Shown here in pieces: positions 8,938 to 16,497 of a stretch of DNA of 64,000 nucleotides; position 1 is the first letter of the stretch; every line of letters begins with the position of its first letter. The DNA is taken from NCBI GenBank assembly GCA_965217265.1, contig CBDCHP010000018.1:310001-374000 (forward strand). Reading direction: 5' to 3'. The notes beneath the pieces are model-generated. The model made no database searches, had not been told where the DNA came from, and was given only the letters and a program-made list of their open reading frames with translations. A program made the translations under genes and the position numbers. This stretch comes from JAGRGG01 sp965217265 (GTDB lineage Bacteria; Pseudomonadota; Alphaproteobacteria; Geminicoccales; Geminicoccaceae).

Positions 8938-9232
8938 GGATGTTCCTCTACTTGAGGCGTTTTATCTTCCTTATGAACCCCGCCCCGGCCTACGTGGCCG
9001 GCTTGCCGCGGGGTCGGCGAGAGGGGGATTATGCCCGCCAGAGCTGAAGAACAGGTAAATTTCTCCCGCGCCGAAGCGCGATTTGTCCCTGCCAAACCGC
9101 TTTTTGTCGGTCGCGGCCTCGGCCGCCGGCTAGATGTGATTACAAAATTCACCCACTTAAAATTCGTTGTCTTGCCGAATCGCTTGATAGACCCGATCAT
9201 TAGGGTCGGACGCCGAAGAGGGAGACCGAGCT
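8938..9232. other. Divergent intergenic region between the PAS gene and cysK
   Basis: This stretch is markedly less GC-rich near 9140-9210 than the flanking genes and must hold the promoters of both divergent genes. A candidate cysK promoter is listed separately. I looked for a cysteine or SAM riboswitch and saw none. Confidence 0.55.
9172..9200 (+). promoter_or_regulatory. Candidate sigma-70 promoter of cysK
   Basis: TTGCCG (9172-9177) and GATCAT (9195-9200) are separated by 17 bases, each matching 4 of 6 consensus positions. Transcription would begin near 9207, giving a leader of about 25 bases with a GGGAGA ribosome binding site before ATG 9233. Confidence 0.3.
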
Positions 9233-10219
9233 ATGAACGAACCTATGCCCATGCCCAAACCGATGCACCTCGACAAGCCGCTGCGCGGACGGATCTACGA
9301 CAATATCGGCGAGACCATCGGCAACACGCCGCTCGTCCGGGCGCCCCGCTTCATGGCCGAGGCCGAGGTCAAGGCCGACATCGTCTTGAAGCTGGAGTTC
9401 TTCAACCCCATCGCCAGCATCAAGGACCGGATCGCGGTCGGCATGATCGAGGCAATGGAGGCAGAAGGGCGGCTCAAGCCCGGCGCCACCGTCGTCGAGC
9501 CGACTTCGGGCAATACCGGCATCGGGCTCGCCTTCATCTGCGCCGCGCGCGGCTATCGGCTCATCCTCACCATGCCCGAGAGCATGTCGATCGAGCGGCG
9601 CAAGATGCTGAAGTTCATGGGCGCCGAACTCGAACTGACGTCGAAAGAGAAGGGCATGAAGGGCGCCATCGAGCGCGCGGGCGAACTGCTGCGCGAGATC
9701 GAGGGTGCCGTCATGCCGGGCCAGTTCACCAACCCGGCCAACCCTGAGATCCACCGCCGCACGACGGCCGAGGAGATCTGGCACGACACCGACGGTGCGG
9801 TCGACGCCGTCGTCGCCGGGGTCGGTACCGGCGGCAGCATCACCGGCATCGGGGGCGTCTTGAAGGAGCGCAAGCCCGACGTGCGCATGGTCGCGGTCGA
9901 GCCCGAGGCGAGCCCGGTCCTCTCCGGCGGCCAGCCCGGCCCGCACATGATCCAAGGTATCGGCGCCGGCTTCGTTCCCGACGTGCTCGACACCGAAATC
10001 TACGACGAAATCATCAGGATCGGCAACGAGACCGCCTTCGCGACGGCGCGCAAGCTCGCCAAGCTCGATGGCATCCCCGTCGGCATCTCGGCCGGCGCCG
10101 CACTCGCCGCCGCCGTCGAAGTCGGCCACCGCCCGGAGATGGAGGGCAAGCTGGTCGTCGCCATCATGTGCTCGTTCGCCGAGCGCTACCTGTCGACGGC
10201 GCTGTTCGAGGGGGTTTGA
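9233..10219 (+). CDS. cysK: Cysteine synthase A (O-acetylserine sulfhydrylase)
   Basis: This 328-residue PLP enzyme makes L-cysteine from O-acetylserine and sulfide. The PLP lysine is K64 in NPIASIKDR. The substrate loop TSGNTG is at 91-96, and the phosphate-binding GVGTGGSITG lies in the second half. An N-terminal extension of about 20 residues rich in Met and Pro precedes the usual start of the fold, so a later internal ATG is possible, but GGGAGA before ATG 9233 favours this start. No serine acetyltransferase gene is adjacent. A palindromic element begins at the stop codon. Confidence 0.94.
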   Translation: MNEPMPMPKPMHLDKPLRGRIYDNIGETIGNTPLVRAPRFMAEAEVKADIVLKLEFFNPIASIKDRIAVGMIEAMEAEGRLKPGATVVEPTSGNTGIGLAFICAARGYRLILTMPESMSIERRKMLKFMGAELELTSKEKGMKGAIERAGELLREIEGAVMPGQFTNPANPEIHRRTTAEEIWHDTDGAVDAVVAGVGTGGSITGIGGVLKERKPDVRMVAVEPEASPVLSGGQPGPHMIQGIGAGFVPDVLDTEIYDEIIRIGNETAFATARKLAKLDGIPVGISAGAALAAAVEVGHRPEMEGKLVVAIMCSFAERYLSTALFEGV

Positions 10220-10366
10220 ATGCTTCGCGTTGCGCTCGCCGCGCGGGCTTTTTTCTTTCTTTTTGCAACTTTGGCCGGGGCTAGCCTGAGCGTCTGAGCC
10301 AAGTCCGGGCGACAAATAGCAAGAAAGAAGAGAAAAAAGACCGCGCGTCAGCGCACGCGCAGCGTA
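10219..10366. repeat. Dispersed palindromic element, copy A
   Basis: This is a full copy. The left arm runs from TGCTTCGCGTTGCGCTC through GCGCGGGC into a pyrimidine tract. The right arm is its approximate reverse complement, with a purine tract followed by GCGCGTCAGCGCACGCG. It fills the gap between the cysK stop and the stop of the convergent zinc-finger gene (10371). See copies B-H. Confidence 0.75.
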
Positions 10367-10370
10367 ACCC

Positions 10371-10637
10371 CTAGCGCAACTGGCTGTCCTTGCTGCCGCG
10401 CCGATTGAAGCCCGCCGCCGGCTTGGCGGCGCCGTCGTGGGCGGCTTGGCAGGCGACGCACAGACGAACGCCGGGTACTGCCCGGCGGCGCGCCTCGGGG
10501 ATGGCGTTCTCGCACTCTTGGCAGAACTCCAGGCTCTCGCGTCCCGACAGGCCGCCGCGCACGCGGGCGATCTCGTCGCGGATCGTGGCGTCGATCTGAT
10601 CCTGCACGGCGCCGTCCCTGGTCCAACCACCGGCCAT
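10371..10637 (-). CDS. DksA/TraR family C4 zinc-finger protein (YbiI-like)
   Basis: The protein has 88 residues, far shorter than DksA. It carries one C4 zinc finger: C39-x2-C42 (FCQEC) and C60-x2-C63 (LCVAC), preceded by the helix DEIARVRGGLSGRESLEFC that marks TraR/YbiI proteins. TraR-like proteins can bind the RNA polymerase secondary channel, but function is unproven for chromosomal members such as this one. GGAGG lies 7 bases before the ATG. The C-terminal tail after the finger is short and basic. It is convergent with cysK, with repeat copy A between them. Confidence 0.85.
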   Translation of the reverse strand: MAGGWTRDGAVQDQIDATIRDEIARVRGGLSGRESLEFCQECENAIPEARRRAVPGVRLCVACQAAHDGAAKPAAGFNRRGSKDSQLR

Positions 10638-10718
10638 GTCCTACCCTCCGAATCTTAGAGTCAAAGATGGGCCTCGCGCGCGCGACCGGCAACACCCCCG
10701 CCGCTGGGGCCGAAAGCC

Positions 10719-11720
10719 TCAATCGACTGCCCGCCGCTCGCGCACGTAGGCGAGCACTCGCTGCAGCACCTCGGCGAGGCCGTGGCCGGCGACGCCCGAG
10801 ACCGCGAGCGCCGGGGTGCCGGCGGCGTCGCTCAGGGCCGCGCGCTTGGCCTCGATCGCGTCCGCGTCGAGCGCGTCAGTCTTGTTGAGGCAGACGATCT
10901 CGGGCTTGTCCTTCAGGCCGTTCGCGTAGGCGTCGAGTTCGGCGCGCACGGTGCGGTAGTTCGCCGCCACGTCGTCGTCGGTGCCATCGACGAGATGGAT
11001 GAGGGCGGCGCAGCGCTCGACGTGACCCAAGAATCGATCGCCGAGGCCCACCCCTTGCGAGGCGCCCTCGATCAGCCCCGGGATGTCGGCGATGGTGAAG
11101 CTCGTGTCGCCGACGACGATCGTGCCGAGCTTCGGCTCCAAGGTGGTGAACGGGTAGTCGGCGATCTTCGGCTTAGCCCGGCTCACGGCCGAGAGGAAGG
11201 TCGATTTGCCGGCATTGGGCAGGCCGACGAGCCCGGCGTCGGCGAGCAGCTTCAGCTTCAGCCAAACCCAGCGCTCCTCGCCCGGCCAGCCGGGCTCGGC
11301 CCGGCGCGGGGCTTGGTTGACGGCCGACTTGAAGTGGACGTTGCCGCGCCCGCCGTCGCCGCCCTTGAGGAGGACGACGCGCATGTCGGGCTCGGTCAGG
11401 TCGACCAGCATGGTCTCGCCGTCCTCGTCCAAGATCTGCGTGCCGACGGGCAGCTTGAGGACGATGTCCTCGGATGCCTTGCCGCTGCGGCCCTTGCCCA
11501 TGCCGCCCTCGCCGCGGCGCGCCTTGAAGTGCTGCTTATAGCGGTAGTCGATCAGCGTGTTGAGGGCGGGGTCGACCTCGGCGACGACGCTGCCGCCCCG
11601 CCCGCCGTCGCCGCCGTCCGGCCCACCGTAGGGGATGAACTTCTCACGGCGAAAGCTGACCGAGCCGGCGCCGCCGTGGCCGGATTGGATGAAGATCTTG
11701 GCGGAATCGAGAAAGCGCAC
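10719..11720 (-). CDS. obgE: GTPase Obg/CgtA
   Basis: This 333-residue GTPase associates with the 50S subunit and takes part in ribosome assembly and the stringent response. The glycine-rich Obg fold covers residues 1-158 (GGAGSVSFRREKFIPYGGP). The G domain follows, with G1 GLPNAGKST at 166-174, FTTLEPKLG as the switch I region, a DIPGLIEGA G3 motif, and NKTD as G4. The variable C-terminal OCT domain is absent. The start is GTG 11720. Genes rplU and rpmA lie upstream on the same strand, the usual rplU-rpmA-obgE order, although a 257-base gap containing an inverted repeat interrupts it here. Confidence 0.95.
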   Translation of the reverse strand: MRFLDSAKIFIQSGHGGAGSVSFRREKFIPYGGPDGGDGGRGGSVVAEVDPALNTLIDYRYKQHFKARRGEGGMGKGRSGKASEDIVLKLPVGTQILDEDGETMLVDLTEPDMRVVLLKGGDGGRGNVHFKSAVNQAPRRAEPGWPGEERWVWLKLKLLADAGLVGLPNAGKSTFLSAVSRAKPKIADYPFTTLEPKLGTIVVGDTSFTIADIPGLIEGASQGVGLGDRFLGHVERCAALIHLVDGTDDDVAANYRTVRAELDAYANGLKDKPEIVCLNKTDALDADAIEAKRAALSDAAGTPALAVSGVAGHGLAEVLQRVLAYVRERRAVD

Positions 11721-11777
11721 GTTAGAACCTGACTAGCTGCGAAGCGAATTAACGATGACGCGAGCGGTATCGCTCGG

Positions 11778-11876
11778 CCACCCTGGACCCCGCATCAAGT
11801 GCGGAGTGACATCGTGATATTTGAGCCTTCCTTGTCACCCCTGACTTGATCGGGGGTCCAGGGTGGCAGGGCTCAT
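11778..11876. repeat. Long imperfect inverted repeat between rpmA and obgE
   Basis: CCACCCTGGACCCC at the left is matched by GGGGTCCAGGGTGG at the right, and the arms continue imperfectly through GATCAAG to GTGAC/GTCAC for about 32 bases, with an AT-rich loop of roughly 30. It is two head-to-head copies of a short repeat whose core also occurs at 822-840. It could fold as a long stem in the rpmA-obgE transcript. Confidence 0.65.
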
Positions 11877-11977
11877 CCATTTCCAAGCGCTCGATGCCCG
11901 CGACGCATCCTCCCCGCCAACGCAAAAGGGCAGGCTACCGCCTGCCCTTGCCCACATCCGTTCGAACGGGCGCAACG

Positions 11978-12244
11978 CTACCCGGCGGCGGCGGCCACGG
12001 GCTCGATGCCGACATACTGCCGCTCGCCCTGCTTCTTGAAGACGACGCAGCCCTCGACCAGGGCGAAGAGGGTGTGGTCGCGGCCCATGCCGCAATTGCT
12101 ACCCGGATGGAACTTGGTGCCGCGCTGGCGGACCAGGATGCTGCCGGGGATGACGCGCTCGCCGCCGAACTTCTTGACGCCGAGGCGCTTGCCCGCCGTG
12201 TCGCGGCCATTCCTGGACGAGCCGCCCGCTTTCTTGTGTGCCAT
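11978..12244 (-). CDS. rpmA: 50S ribosomal protein L27
   Basis: This 88-residue protein has the classic L27 sequence: MAHKKAGGSSRNGRD at the N-terminus, then GSILVRQRGTKFHPG and NCGMGRDHTLFAL. L27 lies near the peptidyl transferase centre, where its basic N-terminal tail contacts tRNA ends. The ATG matches the universal start. It follows rplU by 31 bases on the same strand, so the two are cotranscribed. The C-terminus ends in an alanine-rich tail. Confidence 0.97.
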   Translation of the reverse strand: MAHKKAGGSSRNGRDTAGKRLGVKKFGGERVIPGSILVRQRGTKFHPGSNCGMGRDHTLFALVEGCVVFKKQGERQYVGIEPVAAAAG

Positions 12245-12275
12245 GAGTGCTGGCCCCTTCTCGCTCGACGCCGCC

Positions 12276-12590
12276 TCAGGCGGCGATGTCGGTGATGCGC
12301 AAAACGGTGAGGTACTGGCGATGCCCGCGCCTACGGCGCGAGTTCTTGCGCCGGCGCTTCTTGAAAATAATGACCTTCTCGCCCCGGACCTGCTCCAGGA
12401 CGGTGGCGCTGACCTTGGCGCCGTCGAGGACAGGCGTGCCGACCTTGGGGCCGCCCTCGCCGCCGCCGACGAGGAGCACGTCGGTGAGGTCGACCGTGGC
12501 GCCGGCCTCGGCGTCGAGCCGCTCGACCTTGATGACGTCGTTGGCGGCAACGCGGTACTGCTTGCCGCCGGTTCGGATCACTGCGTACAT
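12276..12590 (-). CDS. rplU: 50S ribosomal protein L21
   Basis: The protein has 104 residues. It starts MYAVIRTGGKQYRV and contains the basic rRNA-binding block FKKRRRKNSRRRRGHRQ before LTVLRITDI, as in all L21 proteins. It binds 23S rRNA in the large subunit. AGGATGG lies just before the ATG on the minus strand. It is the first gene of the rplU-rpmA pair. The upstream region contains truncated repeat copy B. Confidence 0.97.
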   Translation of the reverse strand: MYAVIRTGGKQYRVAANDVIKVERLDAEAGATVDLTDVLLVGGGEGGPKVGTPVLDGAKVSATVLEQVRGEKVIIFKKRRRKNSRRRRGHRQYLTVLRITDIAA

Positions 12591-12916
12591 CGTCCATCCT
12601 GATATGAAGTGCGGGTGGGCTCGACCCGTCTTTAGGGTCGGGGCAACGAAACCCCGACCGCGCGGGGCGCCGCACGCGAGCGCCAGGGAGATAAGGGTTC
12701 GCGGGCGGGCTGTCAACCGAGGAGGGTCACGCTTGGCGTTGCGCTCGCCGCGCGGGCTTGCTTTTCTTTTTCGCTTTGTCCGAGGCTGGCCCTCGGCGGC
12801 GCGGCCAGCCTCCTGCGTTAGAGCCGAACGTGCAAACGCCTGTACACCCGCGCCATTTTGCCTGCATCGCGGCGGCGCGCCTACCATGAAGCAAGCCGCG
12901 CTATCTTTAAGTGTGT
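12591..12916. other. Intergenic region upstream of rplU, containing repeat copy B
   Basis: These 326 bases lie between the end of the zinc-ribbon gene and rplU, both on the minus strand. They include the half element at 12730-12821 and a short inverted repeat near 12639-12660 (GGTCGGGG/CCCCGACC). The rplU promoter should be here. I see no gene. Confidence 0.6.
12730..12821. repeat. Dispersed palindromic element, copy B (truncated)
   Basis: This copy has the left arm (CGCTTGGCGTTGCGCTCGCC, GCGCGGGC, pyrimidine tract) and the inner palindrome GAGGCTGGCC...GGCCAGCCTC. The purine tract and right arm are missing after about 12821. It is close in sequence to copies A and F. Confidence 0.65.
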
Positions 12917-14080
12917 CTATAGATTTCCCTGCATTCCACCGAGCCATGCGACGAGCGCCAGCACGATCAGCGCCGCCGCGACCGCGAAGGCGATCTTCCA
13001 GGCGCTGTAGGGCCGCTCGCCCGCGACCCGGCCGCTCTCGCCGCTGATGCAGACGCGATAGCTCTTGGCGCCGTAGACGAAGGCGCCGATCCACAAGGGC
13101 AAGAGGACGTGCTTGAAGGTCCGATCCCGGTGGCGCACGTCCATCCCCTGGATGCGCTGCACGTCGCCGCCGATGTCGAGGCGCACGTCGGCGGCGATGC
13201 GTGCCTGCATCCGCTGATCGGCGGCGGCGAAGCCCTCCTCCAGGCCGACGGCGTAAGCCTCGGCCTGAAACCCGGCGAGGTAGGCCGGCGTGTAGGGCTT
13301 GATCGCGCCCAAGTCCCACGGCTCGAGCGCCTCGGTCATCGAGCGGGGCAGGCCCTGGCTCGCCAGCACGAGCACGTCGTCGAAGTGCCGCCGCACGCGG
13401 CCGCGGGCGGGGCGCCAGCGCACCTTTTGCACCATCTGCGTCTGGGTCATCGGCCTACCGTCGACCATCGTCGTCACCTGGACCGGCACGTAGTAGAAGT
13501 CGCCGCGCTGGCCGACGTAACTCGTCTCGGTGGCGCTGTCGAAGGTCCAAAACGGCAGGTAGACCCCGCGCAGCGCCCCCTCCTTGCGCGCGTAGGCTTG
13601 CAGCTTGGAAGGCGCGAACCAGAGCGAGCCCAGCCAGCCCTTGAGCCGCCCCCGCGCCTCGTCCGCCTCGATGCGAAACGGCAAGACCGCCATCGGCCGG
13701 ATCTGCCGGTGCTCGGCGGCGTCGAGAACGACGGCGTGGCCGCAAAAGGGACAGTTGCCGGCGTGGACGTTCTTATCGAAGGTGAATTCGGCCGCGCACG
13801 AGGCGCACTTGGCCGTCAGCAGCACCTCTTCGAGCGCGCCGCCGACCCCGGCTTGAAGCGCAGTCTCGAAATCGTGCTCACGGATGGCGACCTGGGGCGC
13901 CTCGATCCGGTTGAGGTTGCCGCAGTAGGCGCATTGCAGCGTCTCGGTGCCGGGCGCGTAGGTCAAGACGGCACCGCAGGCGTCGCAGGACGTCTGCAAT
14001 GCCCCGCCCGTCGTCCGGCGGTCGTCGGCGGCGATGCGAACCTCGGCCCGCGGCCCCCAGGGGCCGCTCGACGCGCTCAA
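12917..14080 (-). CDS. Double zinc-ribbon protein with C-terminal membrane helix
   Basis: This 387-residue protein begins with two zinc ribbons: C32-C35/C50-C53 and C92-C95/C110-C113. A long alpha/beta region of unknown fold follows, with YLPFWTFDSATETSYVGQRG and KHVLLPLWIGAFVYGAKSYR. One hydrophobic segment (about 363-381) sits near the C-terminus. It resembles proteins annotated as TFIIB-type zinc-ribbon or primosomal-protein-N'-like, which have no helicase domain and often neighbour SPFH-domain genes. None is seen next to it here. The start is TTG 14080 and lacks a clear ribosome binding site, so the true N-terminus is uncertain. Function is unknown. Confidence 0.75.
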   Translation of the reverse strand: MSASSGPWGPRAEVRIAADDRRTTGGALQTSCDACGAVLTYAPGTETLQCAYCGNLNRIEAPQVAIREHDFETALQAGVGGALEEVLLTAKCASCAAEFTFDKNVHAGNCPFCGHAVVLDAAEHRQIRPMAVLPFRIEADEARGRLKGWLGSLWFAPSKLQAYARKEGALRGVYLPFWTFDSATETSYVGQRGDFYYVPVQVTTMVDGRPMTQTQMVQKVRWRPARGRVRRHFDDVLVLASQGLPRSMTEALEPWDLGAIKPYTPAYLAGFQAEAYAVGLEEGFAAADQRMQARIAADVRLDIGGDVQRIQGMDVRHRDRTFKHVLLPLWIGAFVYGAKSYRVCISGESGRVAGERPYSAWKIAFAVAAALIVLALVAWLGGMQGNL

Positions 14081-14201
14081 GAGGCGTCAGCTTGAAACAA
14101 TCGCGTCTCCGTGCCCCAGACTACGAGGTCAATCGGCGAGGAGGGCTATAGGAGATCGCACCTGCGGGCAAGCCGCCCGCTTTGGGGCTGGGCACGAGCG
14201 T

Positions 14202-14232
14202 GACGGGAAGGGCGGCGGCCGCCCTTCCCGTC
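14202..14232. terminator. Near-perfect 31-base palindrome after the phosphoesterase gene
   Basis: Fifteen-base arms (GACGGGAAGGGCGGC and complement) surround a single central base. It lies 8 bases beyond the stop of the minus-strand phosphoesterase gene. A second hairpin, GCGGGC-AAGCC-GCCCGC, lies at about 14164-14180. Neither is followed by a T-run, so termination is likely but not classical. Confidence 0.55.
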
Positions 14233-14239
14233 GTGCCGC

Positions 14240-16030
14240 TCAGCGGTTGGCGAAGTTGGGCCGGTCGTTGCCGGCAACCCCGTCGTTGCGCGCCATCGAG
14301 GGTTTGCCGTAGCCGATGATTTCGAGTACGGCGCGGCCCGTGTGCGTCCGGCCGAACTCGTCGGTCGCGCGCACGGTGACGTTGTGGACGCCGGCCGGCA
14401 GGTCGTCCGGCAGGTCGGCGACGTACATGTGGTCGGTACGATCGCCGTCGCCGGCCTCGCCGTTCTCGAAGACCCAGGACTTCTTCGTGTCCGGATTGCG
14501 CGTGAACAGCTCGCGGGCGAACGGGTCGACGTCGGTTGTCCGCTCCATCGGGGTAGCATCGCCGTCGTTGACCTGGAACGCGACCGTGCTGTTCGGACCG
14601 CCGTCGTAGAAGTTGACCATGAGGCGGGTCGCGGGCACCTCGTCGATCATCATGCGGCCGTCCAGGATCTCGCCCATGCGGTAGTCGCGCATCCCCTCCT
14701 TGCTGTAGCCGTGGAAGGTCTTGTCGAACATGATCCGCATCTGGTGATCGGCCGGGTGGTCGGCGGGCACATAGTCGACGACGACGTCGGCACCATCGAA
14801 GCGCGCCATGTGGTAGCCGTTCGGCACGCCGTCGCGCTGCACCGCCACGGCGACCCCGCGCTCGTCGAACGGCCCGCTCCACCAGGAGCCGGAGACGGTC
14901 GTGAGGATCTGGTGGTGCAGGGGCTCTGGCCCCGTGAAACCGTCCTCCTCGTCGAAGTAGACGTGGTGCGTCGTGTGGGTGTGGCCGGCGACGAGGTGCA
15001 CCTTGCGGTTCGCGAGTACCTCGAACATCTGCTCGCGGTTCAGCGTGTTGACGCTCGCCCGCTCCTCGTCCAGCGGCCAGCGCGAGGGGATGTGGTGGGC
15101 GACGAAGACGAGCTTGTCCTCGGGCACCCGCGCCAGATCGTTGCGCAGCCAGTCGAGCTGCCGCTCGCTGATCCGGCCCTCGTACATGCCGTTGCCGCGG
15201 TAGGTCGGCTCGTCGCGGCCCGCGTCGCGGCCGAGATAGTCGACGTTGTCGAGGACGACGAAGTGGACGTCACCGTAGTCGAAGGAGTAGTAGGGCGGAC
15301 CGTAGATCCGCTTGTAGGTTTCGAGCGAGTGATCGTCGTCCGGCGAGAGGAAGTTCAGTTCGTGGTTGCCGGGCACGTTGTACCAGGGCACGCCGATCTG
15401 GCCGATCACGGCGTTGAAACGCGGCGCCAGCGACAGGTCGTCGAACATGACGTCGCCGACCGTGATGCCGAAAGCGGCGTCCGTGCCGATCAGGCCGGCG
15501 ACGAGGTCGTCGCGGATGTAGCTGACCTCGGCGTCGGTCTGCGGCTGGGTATCGGCGAACAGGACCGCGCTGAACCGCGTCGGCTCCTCGACTTCCTGCA
15601 GCGGAAAATCGACCGAGGCCGGCAGCGACCCGGTCGGCGGCACGCCGGGAAAGCGCAGGTCGAGACCCTCGGGCGTCCCGTTAGGATAATGAACGTAGAA
15701 GAACTGCGGCAGCATGGTCTCGTTGACCGGCACGGCGTGGCCGGCGGGCTTGGTCACGAACAGGATCGTTCGATCGTCGACCGGCAGTTCGTAGCGCCCC
15801 TCGGCGTCCGTCGCGACGACCTCGCGGCCGTTCGACACGGCGACGCCCTCGATGCCGGTCTCGCTCGAATCCCGTCGGCCGTTGGCGTTGGCGTCGTTGA
15901 AGACGACGCCGCCCGCCGTCTCGCCCCCGGACGTCGCGTCCATACCCTGGTCTTGCCCCGCGGCCGGCGTCACCGCGAGGGACGCGCCCGCCAGCAGGGC
16001 CACCGCTAAAGCCTGTGTCCATTTCGTCAT
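14240..16030 (-). CDS. Secreted calcineurin-like phosphoesterase
   Basis: This 596-residue exported metallophosphoesterase has a signal peptide at residues 1-25 (cut near AAGQ). A beta-sandwich of the MetallophosN/SdrD-B type follows (about 40-100, VFNDANANGRRDSSETGIEG). The metal-binding motifs are FADTQPQ (D160), GDVMFDD (192-198) and GNHE (221-224), with AGHTHTTH further on. A C-terminal beta domain closes the protein. Its substrate is unknown, with extracellular phosphate esters the likely class. I chose ATG 16030 because GGAGGAG lies 7 bases upstream and the signal peptide starts there. Candidate Pho boxes lie upstream. Confidence 0.88.
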   Translation of the reverse strand: MTKWTQALAVALLAGASLAVTPAAGQDQGMDATSGGETAGGVVFNDANANGRRDSSETGIEGVAVSNGREVVATDAEGRYELPVDDRTILFVTKPAGHAVPVNETMLPQFFYVHYPNGTPEGLDLRFPGVPPTGSLPASVDFPLQEVEEPTRFSAVLFADTQPQTDAEVSYIRDDLVAGLIGTDAAFGITVGDVMFDDLSLAPRFNAVIGQIGVPWYNVPGNHELNFLSPDDDHSLETYKRIYGPPYYSFDYGDVHFVVLDNVDYLGRDAGRDEPTYRGNGMYEGRISERQLDWLRNDLARVPEDKLVFVAHHIPSRWPLDEERASVNTLNREQMFEVLANRKVHLVAGHTHTTHHVYFDEEDGFTGPEPLHHQILTTVSGSWWSGPFDERGVAVAVQRDGVPNGYHMARFDGADVVVDYVPADHPADHQMRIMFDKTFHGYSKEGMRDYRMGEILDGRMMIDEVPATRLMVNFYDGGPNSTVAFQVNDGDATPMERTTDVDPFARELFTRNPDTKKSWVFENGEAGDGDRTDHMYVADLPDDLPAGVHNVTVRATDEFGRTHTGRAVLEIIGYGKPSMARNDGVAGNDRPNFANR

Positions 16031-16099
16031 CGGGCTTCTCCTCCCACAAATTGATCCAGATCGCCCCCGGGGGCGACACAACCAAAATATCGCACTGCT

Positions 16100-16140
16100 A
16101 TGACAACAATATGTTTGGAGATTGGCAGACGGGTGACAAA
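16100..16140 (-). promoter_or_regulatory. Possible Pho-box half-sites upstream of the phosphoesterase
   Basis: On the minus strand, TTGTCAC-CCGT-CTGCCAA (within 16121-16139) resembles two Pho-box half-sites (CTGTCAT-like) with 4-base spacing, and another TTGTCAT lies at 16101-16107. They are about 70-110 bases before the start codon of a phosphatase-like gene, where PhoB sites are expected. The match is imperfect. Confidence 0.3.
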
Positions 16141-16249
16141 GTGGGTTGCATCTTCATTCGATCGAGGCCCGACACCCCGCGCCACCCACGATCGCCGCAC
16201 GGCCTTGAGCCGGCCCCTCCCCGTCGGTTCACGGGCGGCACAGTATCTC

Positions 16250-16497
16250 AGGGCGCAGTCCACACGAACTGCTGAGCGGGTTCGGTCCATTGGAGAAGCG
16301 CTGCCAGGGCAGCACCTGTCGGGGTGGGCCATTGGGTGGTGACGAGCGGCAACGTCACGGATGAGGCGTGGACCGAGGGCATCAAGAACCAAGAGCCGCC
16401 AAATCGGATACCTTCCACACGACGCGAGCCCGTCGGGCCGGTCTCAAGCCGTAACACGAAGCCACCGCCTTTAGGCGGTGGAGGGTTCACACCCCGC
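16250..16497 (+). mobile_element. Possible IS200/IS605-type right-end remnant
   Basis: The hairpin CCACCGCC-TTTA-GGCGGTGG followed by AGGGTTCAC (16462-16490) has the form seen at the right ends of IS200/IS605-family elements, where it follows tnpB and is part of the guide RNA. Upstream, a plus-strand frame reading GIKNQEPP looks like the tail of a TnpB-type protein, but no zinc finger or RuvC motif remains. No left end is found. The call is tentative. Confidence 0.35.
16462..16481. terminator. Hairpin at the 3' end of the glutamine-synthetase-like gene
   Basis: Perfect 8-base arms (CCACCGCC/GGCGGTGG) with a 4-base loop lie 6 bases beyond the stop of the minus-strand ligase gene. It may now serve as that gene's terminator even if it came from an insertion element. 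No strong T-tract follows. Confidence 0.45.

Larger units (their letters stand above)
16031..16486. other. Intergenic region between the phosphoesterase and glutamine-synthetase-like genes
   Basis: These 456 bases contain an AT-richer part (16080-16160) that should be the phosphoesterase promoter, and a right part (about 16250-16497) that looks like the remnant of an IS200/IS605-type right end. No intact gene is present. Confidence 0.6.
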
